From NCBI RefSeq assembly GCF_003182195.1, contig NZ_QGTM01000005.1, positions 110,073 through 174,072 of the forward strand: a DNA stretch of 64,000 nt, read 5' to 3'. Position 1 is the stretch's first letter. Each line of letters starts with the position of its first letter. Below, piece after piece: positions 55,752 through 63,852 of the stretch. The notes below the pieces were generated by a model. It was not told the DNA's origin. It saw only the letters and a program-made list of their open reading frames with translations, and ran no database searches. The DNA comes from Halomonas sp. A11-A. Lineage in GTDB: Bacteria > Pseudomonadota > Gammaproteobacteria > Pseudomonadales > Halomonadaceae. Position numbers and translations under genes: made by a program.

Positions 55752-56954
55752 ATGTCGCTTGACATCCCCAACGGACTCTCTCAGGAGTTTGATGTCCAGC
55801 GCTTAGATAAGTTGAGCAAGGCGCTCGTCAATATTCTGCCAACCTGCACTCTGCCGCTGTACGTCAGAGGTGACTATGCATTAAGACGGTTGTTAGCCTG
55901 GATATTGCTGGATGAGGAAGCTAAGCTGTCTTTTGAAAGTGTTGCCCGCTACCAACTTCAAAACGGTTATGACACAGACAAGTACCGTCTGTGGCGTTTT
56001 CAATTTGAACCACCACCGCTCGCAGGTGTTGAGCTGACACTTCGTGGTCATTACGATCAGGAACGAAAAGCGTTTTTTGTGTATGAGATTTATGGTGTTT
56101 CTAATCTAACCTGTGATTGTCCCGCCTATGTCGATTTTGTCGATCCCCGATTCGCTGAGAGGCGAGCAGGCCAGGGGTATGCTGTTCGGCCCGGCCCGCA
56201 ATCCGGCCCGGAATTGGAAATTGATGACGAACAAGAGCCAGATACTGATCAAACAGAAATCCGGATTGAAACGCCAGCCGTCGCATTTGAGTTTGCTAAT
56301 CCCATTCGGACAACTCGCATAGGTAAGGGAAAAGGACAGACTGGCTGTTTGGGCCAGGAGGGCGACTCGTCAGACTCTCCAGAAAATACTGGCTTTGAAG
56401 TAAGTACGGATGAGGCCAGTACTCACGGTACATTACCTTCAGCAGATTATGATGGCATGGAAGACAAGAGCGACGACGCACATCTCTATGCGGATAAATT
56501 TGAAGCCTTTAACGCTATGGTGCTGCAATTGGTTGGCATGTCGGGTTACCGCCACATCCACAGGGAAATCCGAAAGCTCCCCACTATTGATGGTTACTCC
56601 AAACACTTGCTTGTAGATGGTAACCCACGTTGTCTGGCTTTTCATCGAATTGAAAAGGATGGTCAAGAGTACGCATTGATAGAAGTGGATACTTCCGATA
56701 ATAAGAACAGACTATCGACACTCCTGTTGAAGCCGCATGTCCAATTTGATTGGGAACGCACTCTTCGAGAGTTGGAAATCAGGTTATTAAAAAAATCACT
56801 GGCATGGCCTACAACGCTAATCAAAAAGCTCTTTAGTGATAGATATAAGCGTGTGCCTCATCCAAAATCATCATCTGAAAATAAAGGATTCCTTGAAAAT
56901 GAGTCAATTAAACATTGGGCTGAGCGAGTTTATAAGGAGATTAGATTATCGTAA
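55752..56954 (+). pseudogene. tnsE: tnsE, 3' fragment with start codon supplied by the IS right end
   Basis: The last 394 codons of tnsE (from 55770). NGLSQEFDVQ, WRFQFEPPPLAGVELTLRG and the C-terminal HWAERVYKE match Tn7 TnsE (LQQEFDVQ, WCFSFDPPPMQGWKLHVKG, GWAERVVRE). The frame has an ATG at 55752 within the IS terminal repeat, with AGGGGG about 11 bases upstream, so a 400-residue C-terminal TnsE with six foreign residues could be made. Joined with the 5' part it gives 531 residues (Tn7 538). No other defect is visible in either part. Confidence 0.92.
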
Positions 56955-57122
56955 CATGTAACATAACTGTTTTAACAATATAGCAATTGAGAAGCTTATT
57001 ATCCTGGACTATGATAGCTACTCAAGGCAAAGCTCTTTACTTGAGCTGAGCGAAATCCCATCCGTTGCTCTGTTTGGCTTGGCATTTAATTGAATAAAAA
57101 AGGAAATTTTTTAAAACACATT
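56955..57122. other. Non-coding gap after tnsE
   Basis: AT-rich stretch between convergent tnsE and the diguanylate cyclase gene. It holds a short inverted repeat CTCAAG...CTTGAG (around 57017-57042) and poly-A/T runs near 57095-57120. I see no gene, no TnsB-type repeats and no convincing terminator. Confidence 0.5.
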
Positions 57123-58259
57123 TTATTGCGACAATACAGTTTGATTCCGCCCTTTTCTCTTTGCCTCATAAAGTGCGTTATCTGCTTTCTTGATAAACAT
57201 CTCCATAACAATTTCAGTTGTATACCTACTGCTTCTACTTTCTGGCAAGGATGATACCCCCAAGCTGATAGTCCACTTTACAATTTCTCCGGCATCACCA
57301 GTCACAGATATATCCTCGACGTGCTTTCGAATCCGCTCTGCAAGATTTTTCGCATCAGTTATGTTGGTGTCCGGTAAAATAACGGCGAATTCTTCTCCAC
57401 CAAGCCTGGCAACTAGGTCAATTTCTCTTGATTGGTTTACGCATAAGTCCGCGAGCGCACAAATAACGCGATCTCCTGTAGGATGGCCGAAAGTATCATT
57501 GATGCGTTTAAAATGGTCTATATCAAGTAAGATAAGGGCGCAATCACTGCTTGAGCGAGCACTTCGGCTTGCTTCTGATTTAAGTTTGCTATCAAAGTAA
57601 CGCCGGTTTGCAACACCTGTTAATGGATCTGTCTGAGAGGATTTCTCTAAGGCGAGTTGAAGGTTGTAACGATGATAATAACTCCATGAAAAAACGAGCA
57701 TAATAAATAATGCTGAAACGCTCGATTGCACTGAGATCTGAAAATAAACGTTTTGTATCAACTCATCCAGTACGCCATGGTTTTCGGATAGAACAACAAA
57801 GGAAAATGCAACAGTAAGAAAAAAAATCTGAATGTAGATAGAAAAGCCGATGAGAACAAAAAAGATAAAAAAGGGATAGAGTGCAACATTACTCACTGTT
57901 GTCACTAAGTCTTCGCCAGTGTTCTCTATTATTTTTATGCCGAGATACGCAGAAAAAACCAGCGTTATTAAAATTGTTGCCGTAGCTAATTTCAAACTGC
58001 TTGATTTTAAAATAATCCAGGCAGGTATCATTAATAGAAGAAAGTGAAGTCTCAGCTGAAATAACTCGCTCTTTATTTCAGGATGCGATTTGTAGTCAAA
58101 AATACCCTCTGCAAGCCCAAGAGGAATGAGTATCAATAAAATCGCAGCTGTATATAACCGATGATCGTTAAATTTTTTGTTTAAATAATCACTACTAAGT
58201 TCAAGCTTACTCAACTGAATTATGGCGGTCAAAGCACTCTCATTTTTATGAAACATCAT
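57123..58259 (-). CDS. Membrane-bound diguanylate cyclase (GGDEF domain)
   Basis: Protein of 378 residues predicted to make c-di-GMP. The N-terminal 195 residues contain about six hydrophobic helices and no recognised sensor family. The GGDEF domain starts near DPLTGVANRRYFD (211); the active site is GGEEF (287-291) and the product-inhibition I-site RxxD is REID (278-281), exactly five residues upstream. Both are intact, so an active, feedback-controlled enzyme is expected. It is transposon cargo, single gene on the minus strand, AT-rich like its neighbours. Confidence 0.9.
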   Translation of the reverse strand: MMFHKNESALTAIIQLSKLELSSDYLNKKFNDHRLYTAAILLILIPLGLAEGIFDYKSHPEIKSELFQLRLHFLLLMIPAWIILKSSSLKLATATILITLVFSAYLGIKIIENTGEDLVTTVSNVALYPFFIFFVLIGFSIYIQIFFLTVAFSFVVLSENHGVLDELIQNVYFQISVQSSVSALFIMLVFSWSYYHRYNLQLALEKSSQTDPLTGVANRRYFDSKLKSEASRSARSSSDCALILLDIDHFKRINDTFGHPTGDRVICALADLCVNQSREIDLVARLGGEEFAVILPDTNITDAKNLAERIRKHVEDISVTGDAGEIVKWTISLGVSSLPESRSSRYTTEIVMEMFIKKADNALYEAKRKGRNQTVLSQ

Positions 58260-58399
58260 TTATATCCATACTTCAGTGAAGAGTTTGTTCGTGATATGTG
58301 TGTTCGTTTCGATTTAACAGCTTGTACTAGCCTAAGTTAATAGTGTAGCTGAGATAGTTGAGATAGGTATGGGGATGAGCCTGAATTTGGCGTGGAGTG

Positions 58400-58428
58400 A
58401 AGTTACCGATTAAGAGTATTGGTAACTT
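58400..58428. repeat. Inverted repeat AAGTTACC-13-GGTAACTT
   Basis: Perfect 8-base arms (58400-58407 and 58421-58428) in the gap between the efflux operon 3' end and the diguanylate cyclase start. The GGTAACTT half equals the core of the right-end TnsB-type repeats, but the ATAAAG part is not conserved. Could be an operator for the cyclase gene or a relic; unassigned. Confidence 0.5.
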
Positions 58429-58437
58429 GTAAGTAAT

Positions 58438-58463
58438 GGTAACCAGCCTTGTGGCTGGCTACC
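58438..58463 (-). terminator. Hairpin after the efflux operon
   Basis: GGTAACCAGCC / GGCTGGCTACC, 11-base arms with one mismatch and a TTGT loop, about 25 bases downstream of the last gene of the efflux operon. The T tract is weak, so termination strength is uncertain. Confidence 0.5.
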
Positions 58464-58486
58464 GGAAAAGCTTCTGTTTTGTGCCA

Positions 58487-58963
58487 TCACATAAAGGGAA
58501 GCTGTTTTTCTTCTCCTATCTGAGTGATCCCCAATGACGCCAAAAATCCAAATAGTAACGAACAGACCAGCAGTGATAAGGTAAACCAAAACATAACAAC
58601 CTTTCTACTAGCCCCCATGGCAATTGCGAATGCCCCAGCGGCATGGATACCAATCAAAAATGGCCCCAGAAAAGCTAGGCCTGGAACACCAAATTTTTCC
58701 ATAATTACATGTTTACGATCCATTATGTCGGGGGCAGCTTGCTCAGTTTCGGGTTTATTTCGCCAGCGCTGCATAAATAACTTAACTTTTTCACTGGCAT
58801 AAATTATGGGTAACAGCGAAAGCAAATTTCCGAAAAAGCCTGCAAGTGCAGCGGGAAACCATGGTAACCCAGCAATAACACCCAATGGGACGGCAATCCA
58901 AACTTCGAGCACCGGAATCGCCGCCCCCACAAAGACACTGATATAGAGTAATAAATCATTCAT
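58487..58963 (-). CDS. Small multidrug-export-type membrane protein (COG2426-like)
   Basis: Membrane protein of 158 residues with about four helices. AIPVLEVWIAVPLGVIAGLPW at the N-terminus and FGVPGLAFLGPFLIGIHAAGAFAIAMGA match the family called putative small multi-drug export proteins; real function in that family is poorly known. Its ATG follows the RND stop directly (TAAATG), so it is the last gene of the efflux operon. Confidence 0.8.
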   Translation of the reverse strand: MNDLLLYISVFVGAAIPVLEVWIAVPLGVIAGLPWFPAALAGFFGNLLSLLPIIYASEKVKLFMQRWRNKPETEQAAPDIMDRKHVIMEKFGVPGLAFLGPFLIGIHAAGAFAIAMGASRKVVMFWFTLSLLVCSLLFGFLASLGITQIGEEKQLPFM

Positions 58964-61900
58964 TTAGATCGCCCTTGCTGCTTTTTTTGTGAAGAACAAA
59001 ACATATAAGCTTGGCACAACGATAAAGGATGCAATGGTGCCTGAAATGAGGCCACCCATTATCACAACGTTAAACGAGCGCCATAGCGGATCATTGGCGA
59101 TAAGCAAAGGAAGCAGCCCTAAAATAGTGGTTATTTGTGTCAACATAATAGGGCGAAACCGTTGCATTAAAGCCGATTTGAGTGATTCAAGCTCAGATTT
59201 TCCTGCGTCTTTCTCGATATCAATTTGTTCGATAATTAGCATAGCATTCGACACAATAATGCCTATTAGGGCGAATATCGCTAAATTCGCCATAAAATCG
59301 AAAGGCAGCCTGAAAATGATCAGTGCTAAAAGTAACCCAATGGCACAGAAGGGGATACTTAGTACGATGATCGCCACCTTACGAAACGAGTTGTACTTGT
59401 GGATGAACAAAATGATCATCATTAGTACACAAAGTGGTAGGAAAGCAAAAATAGCTTCTGCGGTGACCTCGCTCTCTTCAATCTCTCCACCAAACTCGAT
59501 TTGCACTTTGTCAGTATTGCGAACTTGCTCCAACGTTTCTGCGATGTTGGAAACCAACTCTTTAGAGGTCATCGCCGGATTAAGCGCTGTCACTGTCAGG
59601 GTTGGCCGTAAGTTTCTCTTTTTCACAATCGACGGATGAAACTCTGTATCAACGCGAGCAATTTCTGATAAATAAACGGTTTTATCAGAAGATTGTGAGA
59701 AAATCTGAATATTATTTAATTGCGACAGTGTCGCGTTATCTGTTGGCATTGCCAGCATAATAGGCAGCAAGAACTCTCCTTCCCGAAGCTCAGATGCACT
59801 CTCTCCGAGAGTATTTTTCCTAAGAGCGGAAAAAATGTCTTCTCGTGTGACTCCGGCATAGCTTGCTGCGGCTTGGTCTACATTTACCACTAAGCTGGGG
59901 ATAGGTTGTTCCCAGTCCTGTTTGATGTTAATCGTCCCATGTACGTTGCTAAGCGCCTCTTGAATCGTTGCAGCAGCCTGTAATAAATCACTATGGTTGT
60001 TGCCGATGATTCTAATGGCTGCTTCGCCTGGAGGCGTGGAGCCCATGAAAAACGGGTTGATCCCGAGCTTGGCATAGGGGAAAACGGGGGGCATCTCAGC
60101 CCTAAGTTGGCTTACAAAGGCCGCAACATTGGTTTCTTTACTAAGATTGACAACAAAGTAAGCGGTATGCGGAGCCGGATCTGGCGGATTCAGGCCCAGG
60201 ATAAAGCGTGGTCCTCCTTCACTAACATACGCAGTAGCGCCTGTAATCTGCGGAAAACGTTGTTCCTCTGCAAGCCATCGCGTCATTTCTTGTGCGACTT
60301 CAGCTGTGCGGTTTGCAGGCGTGCCCGCTGGGAGCTCAAGGGATATTTGCATTTGTGAGCGCTCAGACGGTGGAAAGAATGCCTCTGGAATAGTCGCAGA
60401 TAAAAATAACGATAGGATCAGGCTTGCTGTCGCACCTGCTAAAAATGCTTTTGGCCAGCTGATGACTTTGTCCCAAAAGCGAGACATGATCAACATTAAG
60501 CGCGAGAGCTTACTTTGCTCAGATGTTTTTTTCCCTTTCCTGATAGACCACTGCGCCAAAATCGGCACCAGCATAATGGCAACAAACCAGGAAATGATCA
60601 GCATTACGCCAATGACGATGGTTAGCGTCTGCATATAAATCGCAGTGATATTATCGGTGAACATAGGTGGGGCGAATGCCAGGATAACCGTTAGGCTAGC
60701 AATCAGCATTGGCGTACCCAGTGTCTTTCCGGCGTGTAAGGCTGCTGATTTCCCAGACTCACCTTGATTAATACGTTTTGAGATATCCTCAACAATCACC
60801 ATCGGGTTATCAACCAAGATCCCAAGTGCAATGATAAACGAGGCGATACTAACCTCATTAAGCTCAACACCAAGCACACGTAAAACGACTAACGTCATAA
60901 TGCCTGTAATGGGGACAGCAAGTCCCACCAGTGAACCCGCACGTATTCCTAGCGCAATGACTGTTACGGCTGTAACCACCAAAATGGTTTGTAACAGCGT
61001 TGATATCATTGATGATATCACTCGGCTTACGACTTCACCCTGGTCGGTAATGATTTTCAATTGAAAGCCAGCGGGTAAATCGTATTCCCACTGCGCTATT
61101 TGTGTGCGAAGGCGATCATTGAAATCGACCATGTTAACGCCTGGTGTCATATAACCTGCAACAACAATAGCCTGCCCCCCATTTAGATAGGCGGCGGTAT
61201 TAAGCGGTTGTGCCGCTGACCTTATTACATCAGCTAGCGTGTCAAGTGGTAACTGGCTGCCGTCTTGCAGCACAATAGGGATCGCTTTAATATCCTCGAT
61301 AGAGTTATAGCCGCCTCTGACATAAATACGACTCTCCTGGTCGCTAAAATTCACTCTGGCAATATCATCAAGCGAATTGTTTTTATGCAATTGCAGGTAG
61401 ATATCATTTGGCTTGATCGAAAATTTGGACGCAGCAAAAGGCTTTAGATTGATAGTCACTTGCTCCTCGGTGACACCATGCAAGGTGACTTTATCCATAC
61501 CAGGGATATCGTAAAGAAAATCCCGCAGCTCACTGGCTTTATTTCTAAGTTGCTCAAACGTGTGATTGGGGGCACTAATTGCAACAGTCATCACGGCAAC
61601 GGCGTCATAACTATCGTTAACAAAAGGCCCAGACACACCATCGGGAAGTGAGTTTTGCACATCCTGCATTTTCGCTCTGACTCTGAGCCATGATTGCGCG
61701 TAGTCTGGTGTTCCGTCCTTAATTTCCAAAGAGATATGGATCTCTCCGGCACGAATAGACGTCGTGATATTTTTAGTTTCTTCCAGTTCACGCAAAGCAC
61801 GTTCAACCGGGCGCGCCAATAGCGATTCCGTTTGATAAATATCTAAGCCAGGGTGATAGGCGGTAATCACAGTGACATTTATCGGTAGTGTGGGCTCTTC

Positions 61901-62005
61901 CTGAGATGGGTAACTCGGGTATAACGCCAACCCTATGCTCGTAAGCATAAAAAACAGAAAGAGCACTAAACGGCTGTTAGCAAGTGAGAAGCCTGTAATG
62001 GACAT
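58964..62005 (-). CDS. RND-family efflux transporter permease
   Basis: Inner-membrane pump subunit of 1013 residues, full length for the family, with twelve expected helices and two large periplasmic loops. N-terminal ANSRLVLFLFFMLTSIGL and GLAVPITGIMTLVVLRVLGVELNEVSIASFIIALGILVDNPMVIVEDI cover helices 1 and 3-4. The proton-relay pair is Asp-Asn here (VDNP) instead of the Asp-Asp of AcrB. The substrate cannot be told. Its start overlaps the stop of the membrane-fusion gene. No outer-membrane channel gene is nearby, so a host TolC-type channel is probably used. Confidence 0.9.
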   Translation of the reverse strand: MSITGFSLANSRLVLFLFFMLTSIGLALYPSYPSQEEPTLPINVTVITAYHPGLDIYQTESLLARPVERALRELEETKNITTSIRAGEIHISLEIKDGTPDYAQSWLRVRAKMQDVQNSLPDGVSGPFVNDSYDAVAVMTVAISAPNHTFEQLRNKASELRDFLYDIPGMDKVTLHGVTEEQVTINLKPFAASKFSIKPNDIYLQLHKNNSLDDIARVNFSDQESRIYVRGGYNSIEDIKAIPIVLQDGSQLPLDTLADVIRSAAQPLNTAAYLNGGQAIVVAGYMTPGVNMVDFNDRLRTQIAQWEYDLPAGFQLKIITDQGEVVSRVISSMISTLLQTILVVTAVTVIALGIRAGSLVGLAVPITGIMTLVVLRVLGVELNEVSIASFIIALGILVDNPMVIVEDISKRINQGESGKSAALHAGKTLGTPMLIASLTVILAFAPPMFTDNITAIYMQTLTIVIGVMLIISWFVAIMLVPILAQWSIRKGKKTSEQSKLSRLMLIMSRFWDKVISWPKAFLAGATASLILSLFLSATIPEAFFPPSERSQMQISLELPAGTPANRTAEVAQEMTRWLAEEQRFPQITGATAYVSEGGPRFILGLNPPDPAPHTAYFVVNLSKETNVAAFVSQLRAEMPPVFPYAKLGINPFFMGSTPPGEAAIRIIGNNHSDLLQAAATIQEALSNVHGTINIKQDWEQPIPSLVVNVDQAAASYAGVTREDIFSALRKNTLGESASELREGEFLLPIMLAMPTDNATLSQLNNIQIFSQSSDKTVYLSEIARVDTEFHPSIVKKRNLRPTLTVTALNPAMTSKELVSNIAETLEQVRNTDKVQIEFGGEIEESEVTAEAIFAFLPLCVLMMIILFIHKYNSFRKVAIIVLSIPFCAIGLLLALIIFRLPFDFMANLAIFALIGIIVSNAMLIIEQIDIEKDAGKSELESLKSALMQRFRPIMLTQITTILGLLPLLIANDPLWRSFNVVIMGGLISGTIASFIVVPSLYVLFFTKKAARAI

Positions 62006-63135
62006 TAACGCGTCTCCCCTAAAACACGAACCTGTTGCCCGTCACTGATAAAGGCCGCTCCGGCTGCTACGTATCTCTCTCCGAGTTTCAACTCAGCATT
62101 AATAATGTAGCCTGTAGGTTGAATATCGATAATTTGTACAGGTTTTTTACTAACGGTATTGGACTCACCGTTAAAAGAGTATAAGAAAGCACTGTTACTT
62201 GTTGCTTCAACATAAACTGCGCCGTGAGGAACCAAGAGAACGTTTTCGCTATTCTTCAGTCGATAGTTCACTGCGACCACGATACCTGGCGGTAAAAAAT
62301 TGCCCTCTGGCACTTGTATACGCAGTTTAACCGGCAAGCTTAAACCATTACTTGCTCGCTCTGCGATGTGGGACACCTCAGCCTCAAAAGACTTCCCTTG
62401 ATGACTAATACTGATAACCTGTTCATTTGTAGAACGTAGAGCATTTGCCAAAGATACAGGGATTGATGATTCAACAATAAGTTGGGCTGAACTGTCGAAA
62501 GTAAAAATGACCTGATTCTGAGCGACCTCTTCAAAGGGTTCAACTTGCCTGGTAGAGACAACACCATCATAAGGGGCTTTTATTACTGCTTGAGAGAGTT
62601 CTCTTTCTGTGAGTCTGACTCTACTTTGTGCTTCACGGACAGAGGCTTGAGCGGTTAAAAAAAGCGTTCTAGCAGCGTCTAGATCTTGCTGTGAAACTGC
62701 ATTATTTGATTTGAGGCGATTAAGCCGTTCATAGTTTGCTTGGTGCTCTTCAAGCGCGATTTGCGCTTTTGAGGCTTCAGAACGGGCGTTATCGACCGCG
62801 AGTTGATAAGGCTCAAGATCCAGTGTCGCCATGATATCGCCCGCTTTTAACCGGCTACCAATATCTACCAGCACCTTTTGCACTTTGCCAGGAACGCCAA
62901 ATGAGAGCTGCGCTCTGCTCTCTGTTTGTGTTATTCCAGAAAAGCGAGATTCTTGGTAATGCGCGTTTGCACCTACTTCATTGAGCGTAACCACTCGAAT
63001 GTTCTGCTCAGTGGGCTCAGGTATACTTTCACTGCTGCATCCCTGGAATAGGACAAGCAGGCTAACCAATGCATACTTGCTGAATTTCTTTAATAATATA
63101 ACTGATCGTTCGAGTATATAAAGTGGCGAACTCAT
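62005..63135 (-). CDS. RND efflux membrane-fusion (periplasmic adaptor) lipoprotein
   Basis: Adaptor of 376 residues. A hydrophobic segment with lipobox LFQGC (Cys33) indicates inner-membrane lipid anchoring. LSFGVPGKVQKVLVDIGSRLKAGDIMATLD is the lipoyl half-motif, a coiled-coil hairpin follows (about residues 110-170), then the AVIKAPYDGVVSTRQVEPFEEV half and beta-barrel. It links the RND pump to an outer-membrane channel. Lies 34 bases after tetR. Confidence 0.9.
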   Translation of the reverse strand: MSSPLYILERSVILLKKFSKYALVSLLVLFQGCSSESIPEPTEQNIRVVTLNEVGANAHYQESRFSGITQTESRAQLSFGVPGKVQKVLVDIGSRLKAGDIMATLDLEPYQLAVDNARSEASKAQIALEEHQANYERLNRLKSNNAVSQQDLDAARTLFLTAQASVREAQSRVRLTERELSQAVIKAPYDGVVSTRQVEPFEEVAQNQVIFTFDSSAQLIVESSIPVSLANALRSTNEQVISISHQGKSFEAEVSHIAERASNGLSLPVKLRIQVPEGNFLPPGIVVAVNYRLKNSENVLLVPHGAVYVEATSNSAFLYSFNGESNTVSKKPVQIIDIQPTGYIINAELKLGERYVAAGAAFISDGQQVRVLGETR

Positions 63136-63169
63136 ATCAAACCCTCTTGAGGTATGGCTTAAATATTAA

Positions 63170-63760
63170 TTACTTTTTTGGTGTAAGAAGGGTCTGAACA
63201 AGCTGACGTAAAAGCTCCCGCGAATACTCGATATCCGCAGTCGCTATCTGGCAGGACAAACCATCAATGTAAGCAAAGATATAGTGGGTTATCTGCTCGG
63301 GTGTGAGCAAATAACTTGCCTCATCTTTATCCTGTAATTTCTTAATCATGGCACAACAGGTGTCAAAGAGCTCTTGACCTGAATCCTGTACCGCTTTCTT
63401 AATTTCTGGGTTTCTGGATGACTCTGCGAGGATCTCCAGATACATAATAGTTCCTGTTTTATCGCCTGTGAGATAGGCCTCTTGCTCCAAAGCATCCATA
63501 AAATCACTAGCGCTTTCAATTCTTCTCAAGGCATCGAGATCTCTAGAAGAATAGCGTTTGGCAATTTCCAGAATGAGTTCATTTTTTGAGGAAAAGTATT
63601 GATAGAGGCTTGCCTGGCTGACTTTTGCAACACGAGAAATCTCCGCCATGCCAGCGCCATGAAAGCCTTTTTTAACAAAGCATTGCACAGCACCATCAAG
63701 AATAGCCTCGATTTTAGCCTCTCGAGCTGCATAATTCACTGGACGACCTAAATTAGACAT
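63170..63760 (-). CDS. TetR-family transcriptional regulator of the efflux operon
   Basis: Repressor of 196 residues. The N-terminal helix-turn-helix is AILDGAVQCFVKKGFHGAGMAEISRVAKVSQASLYQYFSSKNELI (about 19-62); the C-terminal helical domain, which should bind the inducer, is divergent. It is the first gene of the efflux operon, behind a consensus promoter with an imperfect palindrome at the start region, so it most likely represses itself and the pump. Confidence 0.9.
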   Translation of the reverse strand: MSNLGRPVNYAAREAKIEAILDGAVQCFVKKGFHGAGMAEISRVAKVSQASLYQYFSSKNELILEIAKRYSSRDLDALRRIESASDFMDALEQEAYLTGDKTGTIMYLEILAESSRNPEIKKAVQDSGQELFDTCCAMIKKLQDKDEASYLLTPEQITHYIFAYIDGLSCQIATADIEYSRELLRQLVQTLLTPKK

Positions 63761-63768
63761 AAAAGCAC

Positions 63769-63786
63769 CACTTACTTTAGTGAGTG
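63769..63786. promoter_or_regulatory. Candidate TetR operator
   Basis: Imperfect palindrome CACTTACTTTAGTGAGTG, 14 of 18 positions symmetric, between the -10 element and the tetR start codon. The position would block transcription, as usual for TetR-type repressors. Confidence 0.6.
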
Positions 63787-63790
63787 ATCA

Positions 63791-63819
63791 ATCATATAAG
63801 TTGGAGTGATTTGTGTCAA
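63791..63819 (-). promoter_or_regulatory. Promoter of the tetR-efflux operon
   Basis: On the minus strand: -35 TTGACA (63814-63819), 17-bp spacer, -10 TATGAT (63791-63796). Near-consensus sigma70 promoter. Confidence 0.88.
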
Positions 63820-63852
63820 CTGATATCGAGTGACTTAGAAGTGGATTTTTCT

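Larger units (their letters stand above)
53529..55764 (+). mobile_element. IS21-family insertion sequence inside tnsE
   Basis: Complete element of 2236 bp. The left end begins TGTCAGGCGACACGTAAAAC and the right end, read inward, TGTCAAGCGACATCAGAAAG; both are followed by TGACCCCC and by a second inner repeat copy, as in IS21 elements. Direct repeats TCCCC flank it (53524-53528 and 55765-55769). It carries istA and istB. The high GC of the element contrasts with the AT-rich transposon around it and resembles the host. Confidence 0.96.

Noticed and set aside
58261..58486. This gap as the transposon left end
   Set aside because: GGTAACTT half-sites occur, but there is no CCCACA terminus, no GTTCC duplication copy and no ATAAAG-type repeat series; AT-rich cargo continues on both sides.
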